Positions 1-6,883 of a stretch of 44,359 nt of DNA are shown piece by piece (within the stretch, counting starts at the first letter, position 1; each line of letters starts with the position of its first letter). A program made the position numbers and the translations under genes. Location of the stretch: NCBI GenBank assembly GCA_945888535.1, contig CAMDAN010000009.1, positions 1 to 44,359 of the forward strand. Reading direction: 5' to 3'. Under the pieces are notes generated by a model. That model made no database searches and was not told the origin of the DNA. It saw nothing but the letters and a program-made list of their open reading frames with translations. The stretch is from Bordetella parapertussis. Lineage in GTDB: Bacteria > Pseudomonadota > Gammaproteobacteria > Burkholderiales > Burkholderiaceae_C.

Positions 1-138
1 GACCACGGGCCAACGGGCAATGTCATCCTTTGAAATAAATCGGCAGTGGCGAGCAGCGTGCATCACGATAATGTCCAGCCAAGAGATATGGTTTGCCGCG
101 AGCAACACGGGGCCAGTCAACGGCGCTTGTCCGAGAAC
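1..138 (-). other. Inverted upstream half of a plsC-like acyltransferase (fold-back)
   Basis: Read on the minus strand, this stretch is open and encodes the first catalytic block of a 1-acyl-glycerol-3-phosphate acyltransferase. Residues GPVLLAANH are followed by ISWLD, which together form the NHxxxxD motif, and then by HCRFISKDDIARWPVV. In the family this block lies just upstream of the ERE...FPEGTT block, which here is encoded on the plus strand from about position 133. The two halves of one gene therefore point toward opposite strands and meet near 130-140. The upstream limit is uncertain because the junction is blurred by a few bases. A sequencing or assembly fold-back at a contig end is the likeliest cause. 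A real inversion is possible. Confidence 0.8.
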
Positions 139-527
139 GCGAAGCGCGGCGTGACGCCCTGCGGGGGGTTCACCACATGGCTGAGTTTTTACAAAACGAC
201 GAGGTACTTGCGGTGTTTCCCGAAGGCACGACGGGCGACGGAACCACCGTGCTGCCGTTTCACGCCAACTTGTTCCAAGCCGCCATCGCTGCCAACGCGC
301 CGGTGATGCCTATTGGTCTGAAGTTTGTAGACGCTGCGAGCAAAGAGCCCAGCTTTGCCCCGTGCTACGTAGGAGACGACACGCTCATCGGTTCGGTTTG
401 GCGAACCTTGTGCGCCGACCCCATCGAAGCCGTAGTCCAGTTCGGCCCAAGCCAAAACGCCCAGGGGCGCGACCGACGCGCTTGGGCGGAAGAGGTGCGT
501 GACGCGGTGGTTGAGCTGCGGGTCTGA
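133..527 (+). CDS. PlsC-like acyltransferase, C-terminal part
   Basis: This is the downstream part of a lysophospholipid acyltransferase that makes phosphatidic acid at the inner membrane. An ERE-ARRDALR segment is followed by VLAVFPEGTTGDG, the family's FPEG substrate-binding motif, then LPFHANLFQAAI and a normal C-terminus ending at the TGA at 525-527. The NHxxxxD catalytic motif is absent upstream on this strand because that half is inverted (1-138). Codons before about 133 do not match the family, so the ATG at 93 is not a true start. The gene should be treated as broken in this sequence. The intact locus may have a normal gene if the fold-back is an artefact. Confidence 0.8.
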
Positions 528-530
528 GCC

Positions 531-548
531 TGGTGCCCCCGACAGGAA
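531..548. repeat. att direct repeat, left copy (18 bp)
   Basis: TGGTGCCCCCGACAGGAA here is identical to 6796-6813, the 3' end of the intact tRNA-Arg gene. It lies three bases after the acyltransferase stop codon. A partial tRNA 3' end far from the intact tRNA, with an integrase between them, is the classic footprint of tRNA-targeted site-specific integration. Confidence 0.9.
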
Positions 549-596
549 ATGAGCCTGTTGATAGCCTCAATTAAATCAATGACTTACGAATCTGCG

Positions 597-651
597 TGTC
601 CCGTGAGAGGGTTCAGGATACCTCATTTGTCCCGTGGCTTGTCCCGTGAAA
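597..651. repeat. Left-end TGTCCCGTG repeats (putative integrase arm sites)
   Basis: Three direct copies of TGTCCCGTG start at 597, 628 and 640. The last two are 12 bp apart, and the same pair with the same spacing occurs at the other end of the element (6718-6740). Such repeats just inside both att cores are the usual layout of arm-type binding sites for tyrosine integrases. The rest of this gene-free stretch (652-841) has a G-rich run around 655-678 but no further gene or RNA that can be supported. Confidence 0.65.
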
Positions 652-841
652 GACGGGGCTAAAGGGGGGCATGGGGGTCTGTCAGGTATTTGCATCGACC
701 CTCGAAAAAATCTCTGAAAAATTGCATTGCTCAGAGTAAATGAAGCTTAGACGCCGGTTCGATAAAAACCATGCAGATTTGCTGTGTATATTGCTGTAAG
801 ACTCTGATTCACCACTTTTATAACGCTTGCATTCTCAAAAT

Positions 842-1201
842 ATGTCTTCTACCAACAAGTTAATCGTAACAATTTTATTTGCCTGCCTGCTCGGAGCCTG
901 CTCCTACACTCAGCCTCCAGCACGCGTTCAACTTGGCTCTGAGGTTGGTGGCACTGGTGATGTCGGCTTTAGTCATGAACCGTTGGGTAGCAATAAGCAC
1001 CTCATAACCGTGACAGCTGCACCGGGAATGATGGAGACGGAAGGCTCTATAGCTCAACGTATTCTGGTTTTCGCTAATAAGTTCGCAGCGCAGACCTGCC
1101 CATCGAATTTTGAGTTCGTTAACGACCCGAACTTTTCTCAACCAATTGCTGCAGGATTTATGAAACGGACTAAAACATACATCTTTGTTTGTAAGTCTTG
1201 A
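842..1201 (+). CDS. Small putative lipoprotein
   Basis: This 119-aa protein has a typical lipoprotein signal: basic N-terminus, hydrophobic stretch and the lipobox LLGAC ending at about residue 20, so the mature form would be anchored by a lipidated cysteine. The mature part is short and contains a second cysteine pair (AQTCPS near the middle and FVCKS at the end) that could form a disulfide. Its layout, a GSIAQRI helix followed by a strand, resembles small uncharacterised outer-membrane lipoproteins. No function is recognised. A TTG at 827 would add five residues, but the ATG at 842 places the signal peptide better. It is the first cargo gene at the left end of the element. Confidence 0.6.
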   Translation: MSSTNKLIVTILFACLLGACSYTQPPARVQLGSEVGGTGDVGFSHEPLGSNKHLITVTAAPGMMETEGSIAQRILVFANKFAAQTCPSNFEFVNDPNFSQPIAAGFMKRTKTYIFVCKS

Positions 1202-1323
1202 TCTAGCAGTTCACATGTTTTTCCCCTAAAAAGACAGCTGCAATCGACGAATGCACAAACGGCTGTTTAACGCAATACCCTGCGTTGTAGCCACGTAACA
1301 CCACCCCTTGACCCAGCACCTGT

Positions 1324-1339
1324 CCTAAGGCATCTTAGG
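1324..1339. other. Short perfect hairpin in intergenic region
   Basis: CCTAAG-GCAT-CTTAGG forms a 6-bp stem with a 4-base loop between the lipoprotein gene and the 190-aa gene. No T-run follows, so it is not a standard intrinsic terminator. It may be a regulator site or an mRNA leader structure, or it may be incidental. Confidence 0.3.
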
Positions 1340-1422
1340 CTCCAGTCAACCGCCCAACGCTGCAGTCCTACGGATTGTGAGCAGGGTGGTTTTCCTTTGG
1401 GTAATTTGTTTAAGGAGAAGTC

Positions 1423-1995
1423 ATGGAAACGCTGCAGACGGTGGAAGATACTTTGTGCACCCGATTCATCAATGGTGAGGCAGGTGCTCGAAAATGGATT
1501 GAGCAGACCTTTCCGGTGGAGTCACATGCTGTGCGTGTCAGTCACGGATTGGATCGCAATGGACAGCCAACGTTTCGCTATTGGTTTGATGCCACAAGGG
1601 TAGATCGAGGTGTCTTACTGACTTTGATCTGCAAAGAATCCCTGTGCCCAAAACACCAAGACACGATGGCTAAGTGGTGCAAGTTTGCAGGGCAAGCAGT
1701 TGCCAAGCCTGCAAAGCCATTTAGGACACCTGTTTACATCGACAAGCTTGAGGTAGAGCGTCTTATTCACTTCAATGGAAAGTCTTACTCGGCACGCCCT
1801 GCCAAGTTGCAGTGCAAGTGGACATGCCCATTGGGGGCACATCCCCCTGTGGTGTTGCAGCGTGATGGATGGGACTTGTTCAGTGCGGAAGGTAAATGCA
1901 TTGCTGGAGGACTTGATCCGGCACGACCAAAGGAGTCTGCTTATCCCTTGTTCCCAACCGTTTCGGCTGTGCAGTCGTGGCTTGCTACTCAATGA
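1423..1995 (+). CDS. Hypothetical protein (190 aa), element cargo
   Basis: The function is not recognised. The start is well supported by AAGGAGAAG eight bases upstream of the ATG. The protein has no signal peptide or membrane segment and should be cytoplasmic. Two cysteine pairs stand out: CKESLCPKH near residue 65 and CKWTCPLG near residue 130. They could bind a metal or form a small zinc-supported fold. The C-terminal half is rich in aromatic residues. Its stop codon overlaps a possible start of the SIMPL-domain gene (ATGA at 1992-1995), suggesting translational coupling and a shared task within the element. Confidence 0.6.
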   Translation: METLQTVEDTLCTRFINGEAGARKWIEQTFPVESHAVRVSHGLDRNGQPTFRYWFDATRVDRGVLLTLICKESLCPKHQDTMAKWCKFAGQAVAKPAKPFRTPVYIDKLEVERLIHFNGKSYSARPAKLQCKWTCPLGAHPPVVLQRDGWDLFSAEGKCIAGGLDPARPKESAYPLFPTVSAVQSWLATQ

Positions 1996-2033
1996 CCGAC
2001 CAACAAACCTCAAAACATAGAGAACTGAAAACC

Positions 2034-2684
2034 ATGGAATACATCACCGAAATAACTGTCGATGGCAAAGCCACTGTAGTGGCGATACCTGACACCATTA
2101 GCCTGCTGATTCGTGTTGGCAGTAAAGCGACGGAATACACAGAGGCAGTTCAGCGCTTGAATGAGGGAGCCAGGGCAGTGGCGCAGACTCTGGCCTCGTG
2201 TGGAGTTATCGATAAACCTCAGACGCGGGAATATGCAGTCAATGAAGAGTGGGCAGACCGGTTTGATGATGCCAACCGCAGGCTAATTGGCTATGAGGGT
2301 GTGCAGCAACTGGTGGTGGACTTTCCTATCGACATGAAAGTCCTTGGGGGCGTATTACAGGGGTTGGGTGCTATTGCTACTCGTCCGACAGTTGACACCT
2401 ACTTTCAGGTGAAAGATCAAACGGGCATTCTTCAACAAGCGAGGAAAGATGCACTTGATGCTGCTACTGCGACAGCGCACGATATGGCAGAGCAGATGGG
2501 TCTGAAAATCGTGGGGGTGAAATCGGTTAAGCACAGCATGTCTAGAGATGCGTCACCGCATTCGCTGCATGTGGCTTTTGAAGGGGACTCAATGTCGAAG
2601 ATGTCTTACTCAATGCCGGATATAGTGCCTGAAGAAGTCTCCAATACTGCCAGTGTTTCGGTGACTTGGATTGCTAAAAGTTAA
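2034..2684 (+). CDS. SIMPL domain (DUF541) protein without signal peptide
   Basis: The sequence begins with a strand-rich segment carrying the family pattern (EITVDGKATVVAIPDTISL), followed by a helix with AVQRLNEGARAVAQTL, then YEGVQQLVVDF and an alpha helix QARKDALDAATATAHDMAEQMG. This order of elements is the SIMPL fold (also called DUF541 or oxidative-stress defence). Most members are periplasmic or outer membrane and have signal peptides. This one has none, so a cytoplasmic location is inferred. The start is ambiguous: ATG at 1992 overlaps the preceding stop and would give 230 aa, while ATG at 2034 begins exactly at the domain. It lies between two cargo genes of unknown function in a likely operon. 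Confidence 0.75.
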   Translation: MEYITEITVDGKATVVAIPDTISLLIRVGSKATEYTEAVQRLNEGARAVAQTLASCGVIDKPQTREYAVNEEWADRFDDANRRLIGYEGVQQLVVDFPIDMKVLGGVLQGLGAIATRPTVDTYFQVKDQTGILQQARKDALDAATATAHDMAEQMGLKIVGVKSVKHSMSRDASPHSLHVAFEGDSMSKMSYSMPDIVPEEVSNTASVSVTWIAKS

Positions 2685-2699
2685 CCAACAGGGCGCAAC

Positions 2700-3356
2700 A
2701 TGAATCGTTTTCAAATAGCATGCCTCATCACGCTTTTCATGCCGCATTTGAGCGCATCCTCACAAGGGACTGCTGCAGGAAGTGTCTTTGAGGTTCCAAG
2801 ACCAAAGATGGACGCATCGCAATCTACAGCCTTCCCAAACTACATTAAAAATGCTTTAGATGGGGATAGAGCAAATGCAAGTAGTTTCACTATCCAGCCT
2901 GTCAGTAAATCTGAACTCATCCAATTCTTGTTTTCTACAACGTACTTAGATAGTGTCTTGCGGAGGGTTGTTGAGACTCAGAATGCTCTGGAGTGTCAGG
3001 GGCCTATGCCACCGGATATGGATACGATTATTCAAATATCAGATACTGGCACCCTGCGGGAAGTTGCGTATCAATTGTTGATGGCTGAATCGACGATTTC
3101 AAAGTCCAAAGACCAGACAACTCAAGAGCAATCTTATCGGAGGCTGGCTACTAACCCAAAAGAAGCTGCAACTTTGGTCGACACAAATGTTGCTAACGAG
3201 TCCGACAAGGAGTCAAAGTGCGTAACGCTGACAACCCTTCAGACTATTAGCTCAAAGAAGCTCTCAATCGTTCACAATGAAAAACAAAAGACCATTGTTT
3301 TTTTGCGAGAAATGCAGCGCGTACTTGTTGCTATTGGGAAGGGGCAAGTCAAGTGA
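2700..3356 (+). CDS. Putative secreted protein (218 aa), element cargo
   Basis: The N-terminus (MNRFQIACLITLFMPHLSASS) is a short signal peptide with a probable cleavage site after the serine-alanine stretch, so the mature protein would be periplasmic. The remainder is hydrophilic and mostly helical by composition, with single cysteines at CQGPMPP and CVTLTT that could form one disulfide. No known domain is recognised. It begins 15 bp after the SIMPL gene and is probably cotranscribed with it. It is followed by a 239-bp gap that separates it from the convergent minus-strand genes. No feature is seen in that gap. Confidence 0.55.
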   Translation: MNRFQIACLITLFMPHLSASSQGTAAGSVFEVPRPKMDASQSTAFPNYIKNALDGDRANASSFTIQPVSKSELIQFLFSTTYLDSVLRRVVETQNALECQGPMPPDMDTIIQISDTGTLREVAYQLLMAESTISKSKDQTTQEQSYRRLATNPKEAATLVDTNVANESDKESKCVTLTTLQTISSKKLSIVHNEKQKTIVFLREMQRVLVAIGKGQVK

Positions 3357-3595
3357 TGGTTTCGATTTTCATTGCCCACTAAATTTTTGTAACAACGTCA
3401 GAATAGAGTCCACCGCGTGTTGCTCTGAATGCAATTGATGCGTTGTAAGTCTCTATGTTGGAATTTGCTGTTCCATGCTAAGCATTAGATTGCAGCGTTT
3501 GACCAGAACCTAAGTTGAAAGCGCCGGAGATAGTGGAAACACAATTTTTTCAACTAAGGAAAATCTAGCGTAATCGTTGAACTGTTTTGCGTAAT

Positions 3596-4021
3596 TCACA
3601 TGCGACTGCACTCATATCGCCGGTTTTGAAAATCACTGTAGACTTTTGGGAGATTATTTCCGATTAACCATAGAATTTTTGCGTTGTCTTGATTTTTCTT
3701 AAAGCACTCAGACGCACCTAAGGATTTAGCATCGTAATAGTCGCTGCTGTAAAAAATGTCGTCGAAAGCCTTTTTGTAGGGTGATGATGTCGGACTTTGG
3801 AGTTGCGCAGGCGGTGCAGCCGGTGGGTAGCGATCGACTATGTAAGTGCATGCAGCCCATCTGCTCCTAGCTTCTTTGTCCTTCGAATCCAGTACATCGA
3901 CTAGCCTGCCACATTTTTTATCTGATTCCGATAACGTTTGTGCGGAAATCTGCGATGTATGTATAAGGGCGCATATAGCGAGTAAACCAATCCAAATAGC
4001 ATTTTTAGAAATGTTAACCAT
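3596..4021 (-). CDS. Small putative secreted protein (141 aa)
   Basis: The start was placed at the ATG at 4021, because AGGAAG lies about eight bases upstream and the N-terminus then becomes a good signal peptide: KN, hydrophobic IWIGLLAICALI, and a likely cleavage near ISAQ. The mature part has four cysteines (KKCGRL, WAACTY, SECFKK, YECSRM), which fits a disulfide-linked periplasmic protein, and a low-complexity PPAAPPAQ linker. No family is recognised. The start lies four bases after the end of the polymerase-like gene, so the two form one transcription unit. Confidence 0.55.
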   Translation of the reverse strand: MVNISKNAIWIGLLAICALIHTSQISAQTLSESDKKCGRLVDVLDSKDKEARSRWAACTYIVDRYPPAAPPAQLQSPTSSPYKKAFDDIFYSSDYYDAKSLGASECFKKNQDNAKILWLIGNNLPKVYSDFQNRRYECSRM

Positions 4022-4025
4022 AAGT

Positions 4026-5042
4026 TCACTTCCTGCTTCTATAGGTGCTTGCAAGAGATGTGATCTGGCTTTCTAAACATGCTTTCATCAGCGGAATGTT
4101 ACACGCAGGCGCATATAGTTGATCGTGGCACGTTAATACAGGTGCATCTTTTGGCAGTGATCGTATAACTTGGCGCATTACATACGCTTCCATTGCTTCC
4201 AACAAATTTCCGACCTTAGGGGGTTCTGAAAAGAGCTTCCTATAGCTGGTCTTGATATGTAATGGTCTACATTGAATACCATGTTTTTCATGTAGTTTTG
4301 ATTTTTGACTGATTTTGTAACCATCTGGAGTTTTATCAAATATTTCTAACTCTATAGAAAGATCCGGAAAATCTCTCTCTAAAGCTTGCTTTACAGCTAA
4401 ATTGAATTTTTTGCTGTTTGGCATGGTCGCAATCGGGGCTCCAATCTTATCCTTCCATGCATCAATGAATGATGGGTTTTTGGAGCCTCTGATCATCAAT
4501 AATGCAATAGTTTTCTTCATTGTCCTACCTATGTCGCTGGGTAGGGCGTCCATGGCTGAGTGGGCAACTACAAAGTCATCCCATGGACTTCGATCAAAAG
4601 GGATGACAGTCCCTCTTAGAGCCAGTGCAATTCGAAGTTGCGAGGCGGAGACATCAAAGCTCTTAAGCGACTTGCCTTTCCACGTAAACAGAGCACGATC
4701 CCCAGATTTCTGAGCTTGAAAGCACAACTTGCGTTTGTCAGAAACCATTGTGGTGTAAATACGCCCACTGTGTTGTACCCTGCTAGTTGGTTTGAATGTT
4801 TCCCCTGAATATTCGTACTCAAAATCGTCATCCAGACGTTGAATTAACTCCAAGTACCCTAAAGGTGCGTGTGGTGGGATTAGCCGTTCACGCCACCCAT
4901 GTATCCAAATGTTGCTAGTTGGAGGGATTGTTGGTAACGGTTCTTTTTCACATGTGCAACCCCAAACCTTTAGCTTAGCAATGACAGCTTCATTGTTGTA
5001 GTCGTTGCTTTCAAGAATATTCTTCAGATGGTAGGTATACAA
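4026..5042 (-). CDS. Miniature family A polymerase-like protein
   Basis: This 338-aa protein shows, in order, the landmarks of a DNA polymerase I / T7 RNA polymerase-type core. A HSGRIYTT element (residues 91-98) matches the TGRL motif. Motif A DVSASQLRIALAL (130-142) retains the catalytic aspartate of DYSQIELRIMA. Motif B R173-x3-K177-x7-RG replaces R-x3-K-x7-YG. A helix follows (LLEAMEAYVMRQVI, 281-294). Motif C has LTCHDQLYAP with HD at 306-307. The usual exonuclease and thumb regions are missing; full-length PolA is about 900 aa. The steric-gate glutamate is glutamine and the YG tyrosine is arginine. The start is a TTG (GGA just upstream); no in-frame ATG precedes the conserved region. 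Polymerase activity is an inference. Confidence 0.6.
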   Translation of the reverse strand: MYTYHLKNILESNDYNNEAVIAKLKVWGCTCEKEPLPTIPPTSNIWIHGWRERLIPPHAPLGYLELIQRLDDDFEYEYSGETFKPTSRVQHSGRIYTTMVSDKRKLCFQAQKSGDRALFTWKGKSLKSFDVSASQLRIALALRGTVIPFDRSPWDDFVVAHSAMDALPSDIGRTMKKTIALLMIRGSKNPSFIDAWKDKIGAPIATMPNSKKFNLAVKQALERDFPDLSIELEIFDKTPDGYKISQKSKLHEKHGIQCRPLHIKTSYRKLFSEPPKVGNLLEAMEAYVMRQVIRSLPKDAPVLTCHDQLYAPACNIPLMKACLESQITSLASTYRSRK

Positions 5043-5120
5043 GTTAATTCCAATTACTAATAATCTCTATTACTCACAGGGCGGGACGCCATATTACGGG
5101 CAGCAATGTTGAATGTTGAT

Positions 5121-6713
5121 CTAAGCTGCTGATTTGTATGGGTATATTTCTTGGCTGCAAGTCATTTGTGAAGGCGTTAAAAGGGTTTCTGTAGCGTCAT
5201 CTTTGTTTGATGGCACTCCTCCTTCTTTGTTCAACTCGACCCCTTTGAGGGCAGTTTTAGCGCCATCTGGAGGCGTATTCAGTGGCTTAAATTGCAACAA
5301 TTTGGCATTGCTTGTTACCGACCCTTGCGCTTCAGCATTACTGTCTTCAATCGTTGCTATTTGGGCGTATACAAGTTGAACTGCTACGCGCTTTTTTGTA
5401 GTGATTGCATTGACCCCGTAATGACGCATCATCGACTGATCGCTCCAGCCCATGAGTTCTTCGATCAGGTTAGAAGGCGTATCAACCTCAACAAGCCTTT
5501 GCTTGAAGCCATGACGTAAACAGTGTGCAGTAAGCCTAAATCCGTTGCTTTTCAAAAACAATGCGGTGGCGGCACTTGCTGCGTTGGCACTACCTGGGCG
5601 TTTAGCAGACAAGTACAAGTCAAGCCATTGATTTAGTTCTGGCAACGCGGGGAATGGACGCTCACTGTGATCGGTCTTAAGGCCTCGCAGTTCATTGGGG
5701 CGAATTAGGAGTTTCCCTGCGCTTCTATCCCAATCTTTGGTTTGTATGCCCCATGCTTCAGACAGACGTAGTCCTGTCAAAGATATGACAGCGAGCATCG
5801 GGATGACATAGCTTTGATCTTTCCGTGGGTGATCGTTAAGTAATTGCATCAAGTTCTTATGCTGCTCGACAGGTGGGGTGGGGCGACGAATAGCATCTGT
5901 ACCTAGACCATGAATCGACTGACGCTCGAAAGGGTTTCGACCGCTAATGTCTAATGCATCAGCGGCCTTGTTCCACACTGCCCGCAGAGTATGTATCTCA
6001 CGATCAACTGACGTTGTTTTAACAGTTTTGCATCGGTGTGTAATGTATGCGGTCACGTTGGATCGCGTGATCTGATCGATAGGCCTATCCCCAGCAAACT
6101 CATTGAAAGCGTCGATAAAGCGGTTTGCATCGTGTATTGGTTTGTCTGTGGGCTTGAGGTGTGAACGGTTCGTTTGTTTTGCCCATATTGCTACAGACTC
6201 ACTGAAGAGCGTGCCAGCTTGACCGCTGTTCAAGACTCCTAAAAGGTGATCACCAAAAGGGGTGAAAATGGTTTTGTGTGAATAGCCCTCTCCTTCAACG
6301 CGATAGAACGCTTTGACGGCATCTGTTAGGACTGTGAGTGTGTTTGCTGCTGACTCGCCCTCCGAGGTGCTCCGTGTGCTTTGGGTGTGAATATCAGATA
6401 GATCTTCTAATTCATTGAACCATAGCCACGTTTTCGCAGCCGATACCAAGTCTTTTGTTGTATTTGTGCGCCCAGCCTTGTCGCGCATGGAAACGGACTG
6501 CAGGTGCTCAATGTCAATTGATCGCTTTTGCGCGGTGGCTCCTGCCTCGTGGATGGTCATGGCAGGGGTGGTCCCAAGTTTTCGTTTGAATCGTTCAGGA
6601 AACGTATCGTGGTGAGTTGGAAAGGTTCCTTTGTTGGCGCTGATGCGCTTAATGAACAGGAACGACTGACCACTGGCAGTGTTGCCAATTTCCAAGTAGC
6701 GAGGTGATTTCAT
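5121..6713 (-). CDS. Tyrosine recombinase / site-specific integrase
   Basis: This integrase catalyses integration and probably excision of the element at tRNA-Arg. Numbering from the ATG at 6713 (530 aa), the catalytic set is visible: R316 in TGLRLSEAWG, H397-x-x-R400 in AHCLRHGF, W423 in LMGWSD and the nucleophile Y432 in MMRHYG. A SAM-like core-binding domain precedes it at roughly residues 145-260. The N-terminal 130 residues would contain the arm-binding part. An upstream ATG at 6767 is possible, but its extra residues are encoded by the TGTCCCGTG repeats, which argues for the downstream start. It lies directly beside the tRNA end, as expected for an integrase coupled to attachment-site DNA. 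Confidence 0.9.
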   Translation of the reverse strand: MKSPRYLEIGNTASGQSFLFIKRISANKGTFPTHHDTFPERFKRKLGTTPAMTIHEAGATAQKRSIDIEHLQSVSMRDKAGRTNTTKDLVSAAKTWLWFNELEDLSDIHTQSTRSTSEGESAANTLTVLTDAVKAFYRVEGEGYSHKTIFTPFGDHLLGVLNSGQAGTLFSESVAIWAKQTNRSHLKPTDKPIHDANRFIDAFNEFAGDRPIDQITRSNVTAYITHRCKTVKTTSVDREIHTLRAVWNKAADALDISGRNPFERQSIHGLGTDAIRRPTPPVEQHKNLMQLLNDHPRKDQSYVIPMLAVISLTGLRLSEAWGIQTKDWDRSAGKLLIRPNELRGLKTDHSERPFPALPELNQWLDLYLSAKRPGSANAASAATALFLKSNGFRLTAHCLRHGFKQRLVEVDTPSNLIEELMGWSDQSMMRHYGVNAITTKKRVAVQLVYAQIATIEDSNAEAQGSVTSNAKLLQFKPLNTPPDGAKTALKGVELNKEGGVPSNKDDATETLLTPSQMTCSQEIYPYKSAA

Positions 6714-6717
6714 ATGT

Positions 6718-6740
6718 TTGTCCCGTGAGTTGTCCCGTAG
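6718..6740. repeat. Right-end TGTCCCGTG repeats (putative integrase arm sites)
   Basis: TTGTCCCGTGAG (6718-6729) is followed directly by TTGTCCCGTAG (6730-6740), the two cores being 12 bp apart. The same pair, orientation and spacing occur at 628 and 640 near the other end. The repeats lie immediately before the preferred integrase start codon, so integrase binding here could also autoregulate the gene. Confidence 0.65.
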
Positions 6741-6795
6741 GGCGGACAGCAATACCACATAACTCAAATGAAATCAACAGCTTGTGTTGTTTTAT

Positions 6796-6813
6796 TGGTG
6801 CCCCCGACAGGAA
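6796..6813. repeat. att direct repeat, right copy within tRNA-Arg
   Basis: This 18-bp sequence is identical to 531-548 and forms the last 18 bases of the tRNA gene (CCA end, acceptor strand and part of the T-arm). It restores an intact tRNA after integration. Confidence 0.9.
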
Positions 6814-6870
6814 TCGAACCTGTATCACTCCCTTAGGAGGGGAGAGTTCTATCCATTGAACTACGGTGGC
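6796..6870 (-). tRNA. tRNA-Arg (anticodon CCT)
   Basis: On the minus strand, a 75-base cloverleaf can be folded. The acceptor GCCACCG pairs with CGGGGGC. The D-stem is GTTC/GAAC. The anticodon stem is CTCCC/GGGAG with loop CTCCTAA (anticodon CCT). The variable loop has four bases, the T-arm is ACAGG-TTCGATT-CCTGT, the discriminator is A and CCA is encoded. It decodes AGG. One acceptor pair (position 4 with 69) is A-G, a mismatch. A 7-bp perfect alternative strand GTCCCCG lies just upstream but would displace T8-A9. The gene is the integration target of the adjacent element. Confidence 0.9.
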
Positions 6871-6883
6871 GGGGACTTGTATT

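Larger units (their letters stand above)
531..6813. mobile_element. Integrative element in tRNA-Arg(CCT)
   Basis: An element of about 6.26 kb is bounded by an exact 18-bp direct repeat (531-548 and 6796-6813). The tyrosine recombinase gene starts next to the tRNA end and reads inward. The element carries a plus-strand group (lipoprotein, 190-aa protein, SIMPL-domain protein, secreted protein) and a minus-strand group (family A polymerase-like protein, small secreted protein, integrase). No relaxase, conjugation or phage structural genes are seen, so it is either a small integrative island that needs a helper or a decayed remnant. Its A+T content is visibly higher than that of the flanking chromosome. 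The ancestral order was probably acyltransferase, tRNA-Arg, EamA transporter. Confidence 0.85.

Noticed and set aside
93..132. N-terminal part of the frame starting at ATG 93 as native plsC
   Set aside because: Residues before the ERE-ARRD block do not match the family, and the expected sequence is found on the opposite strand.
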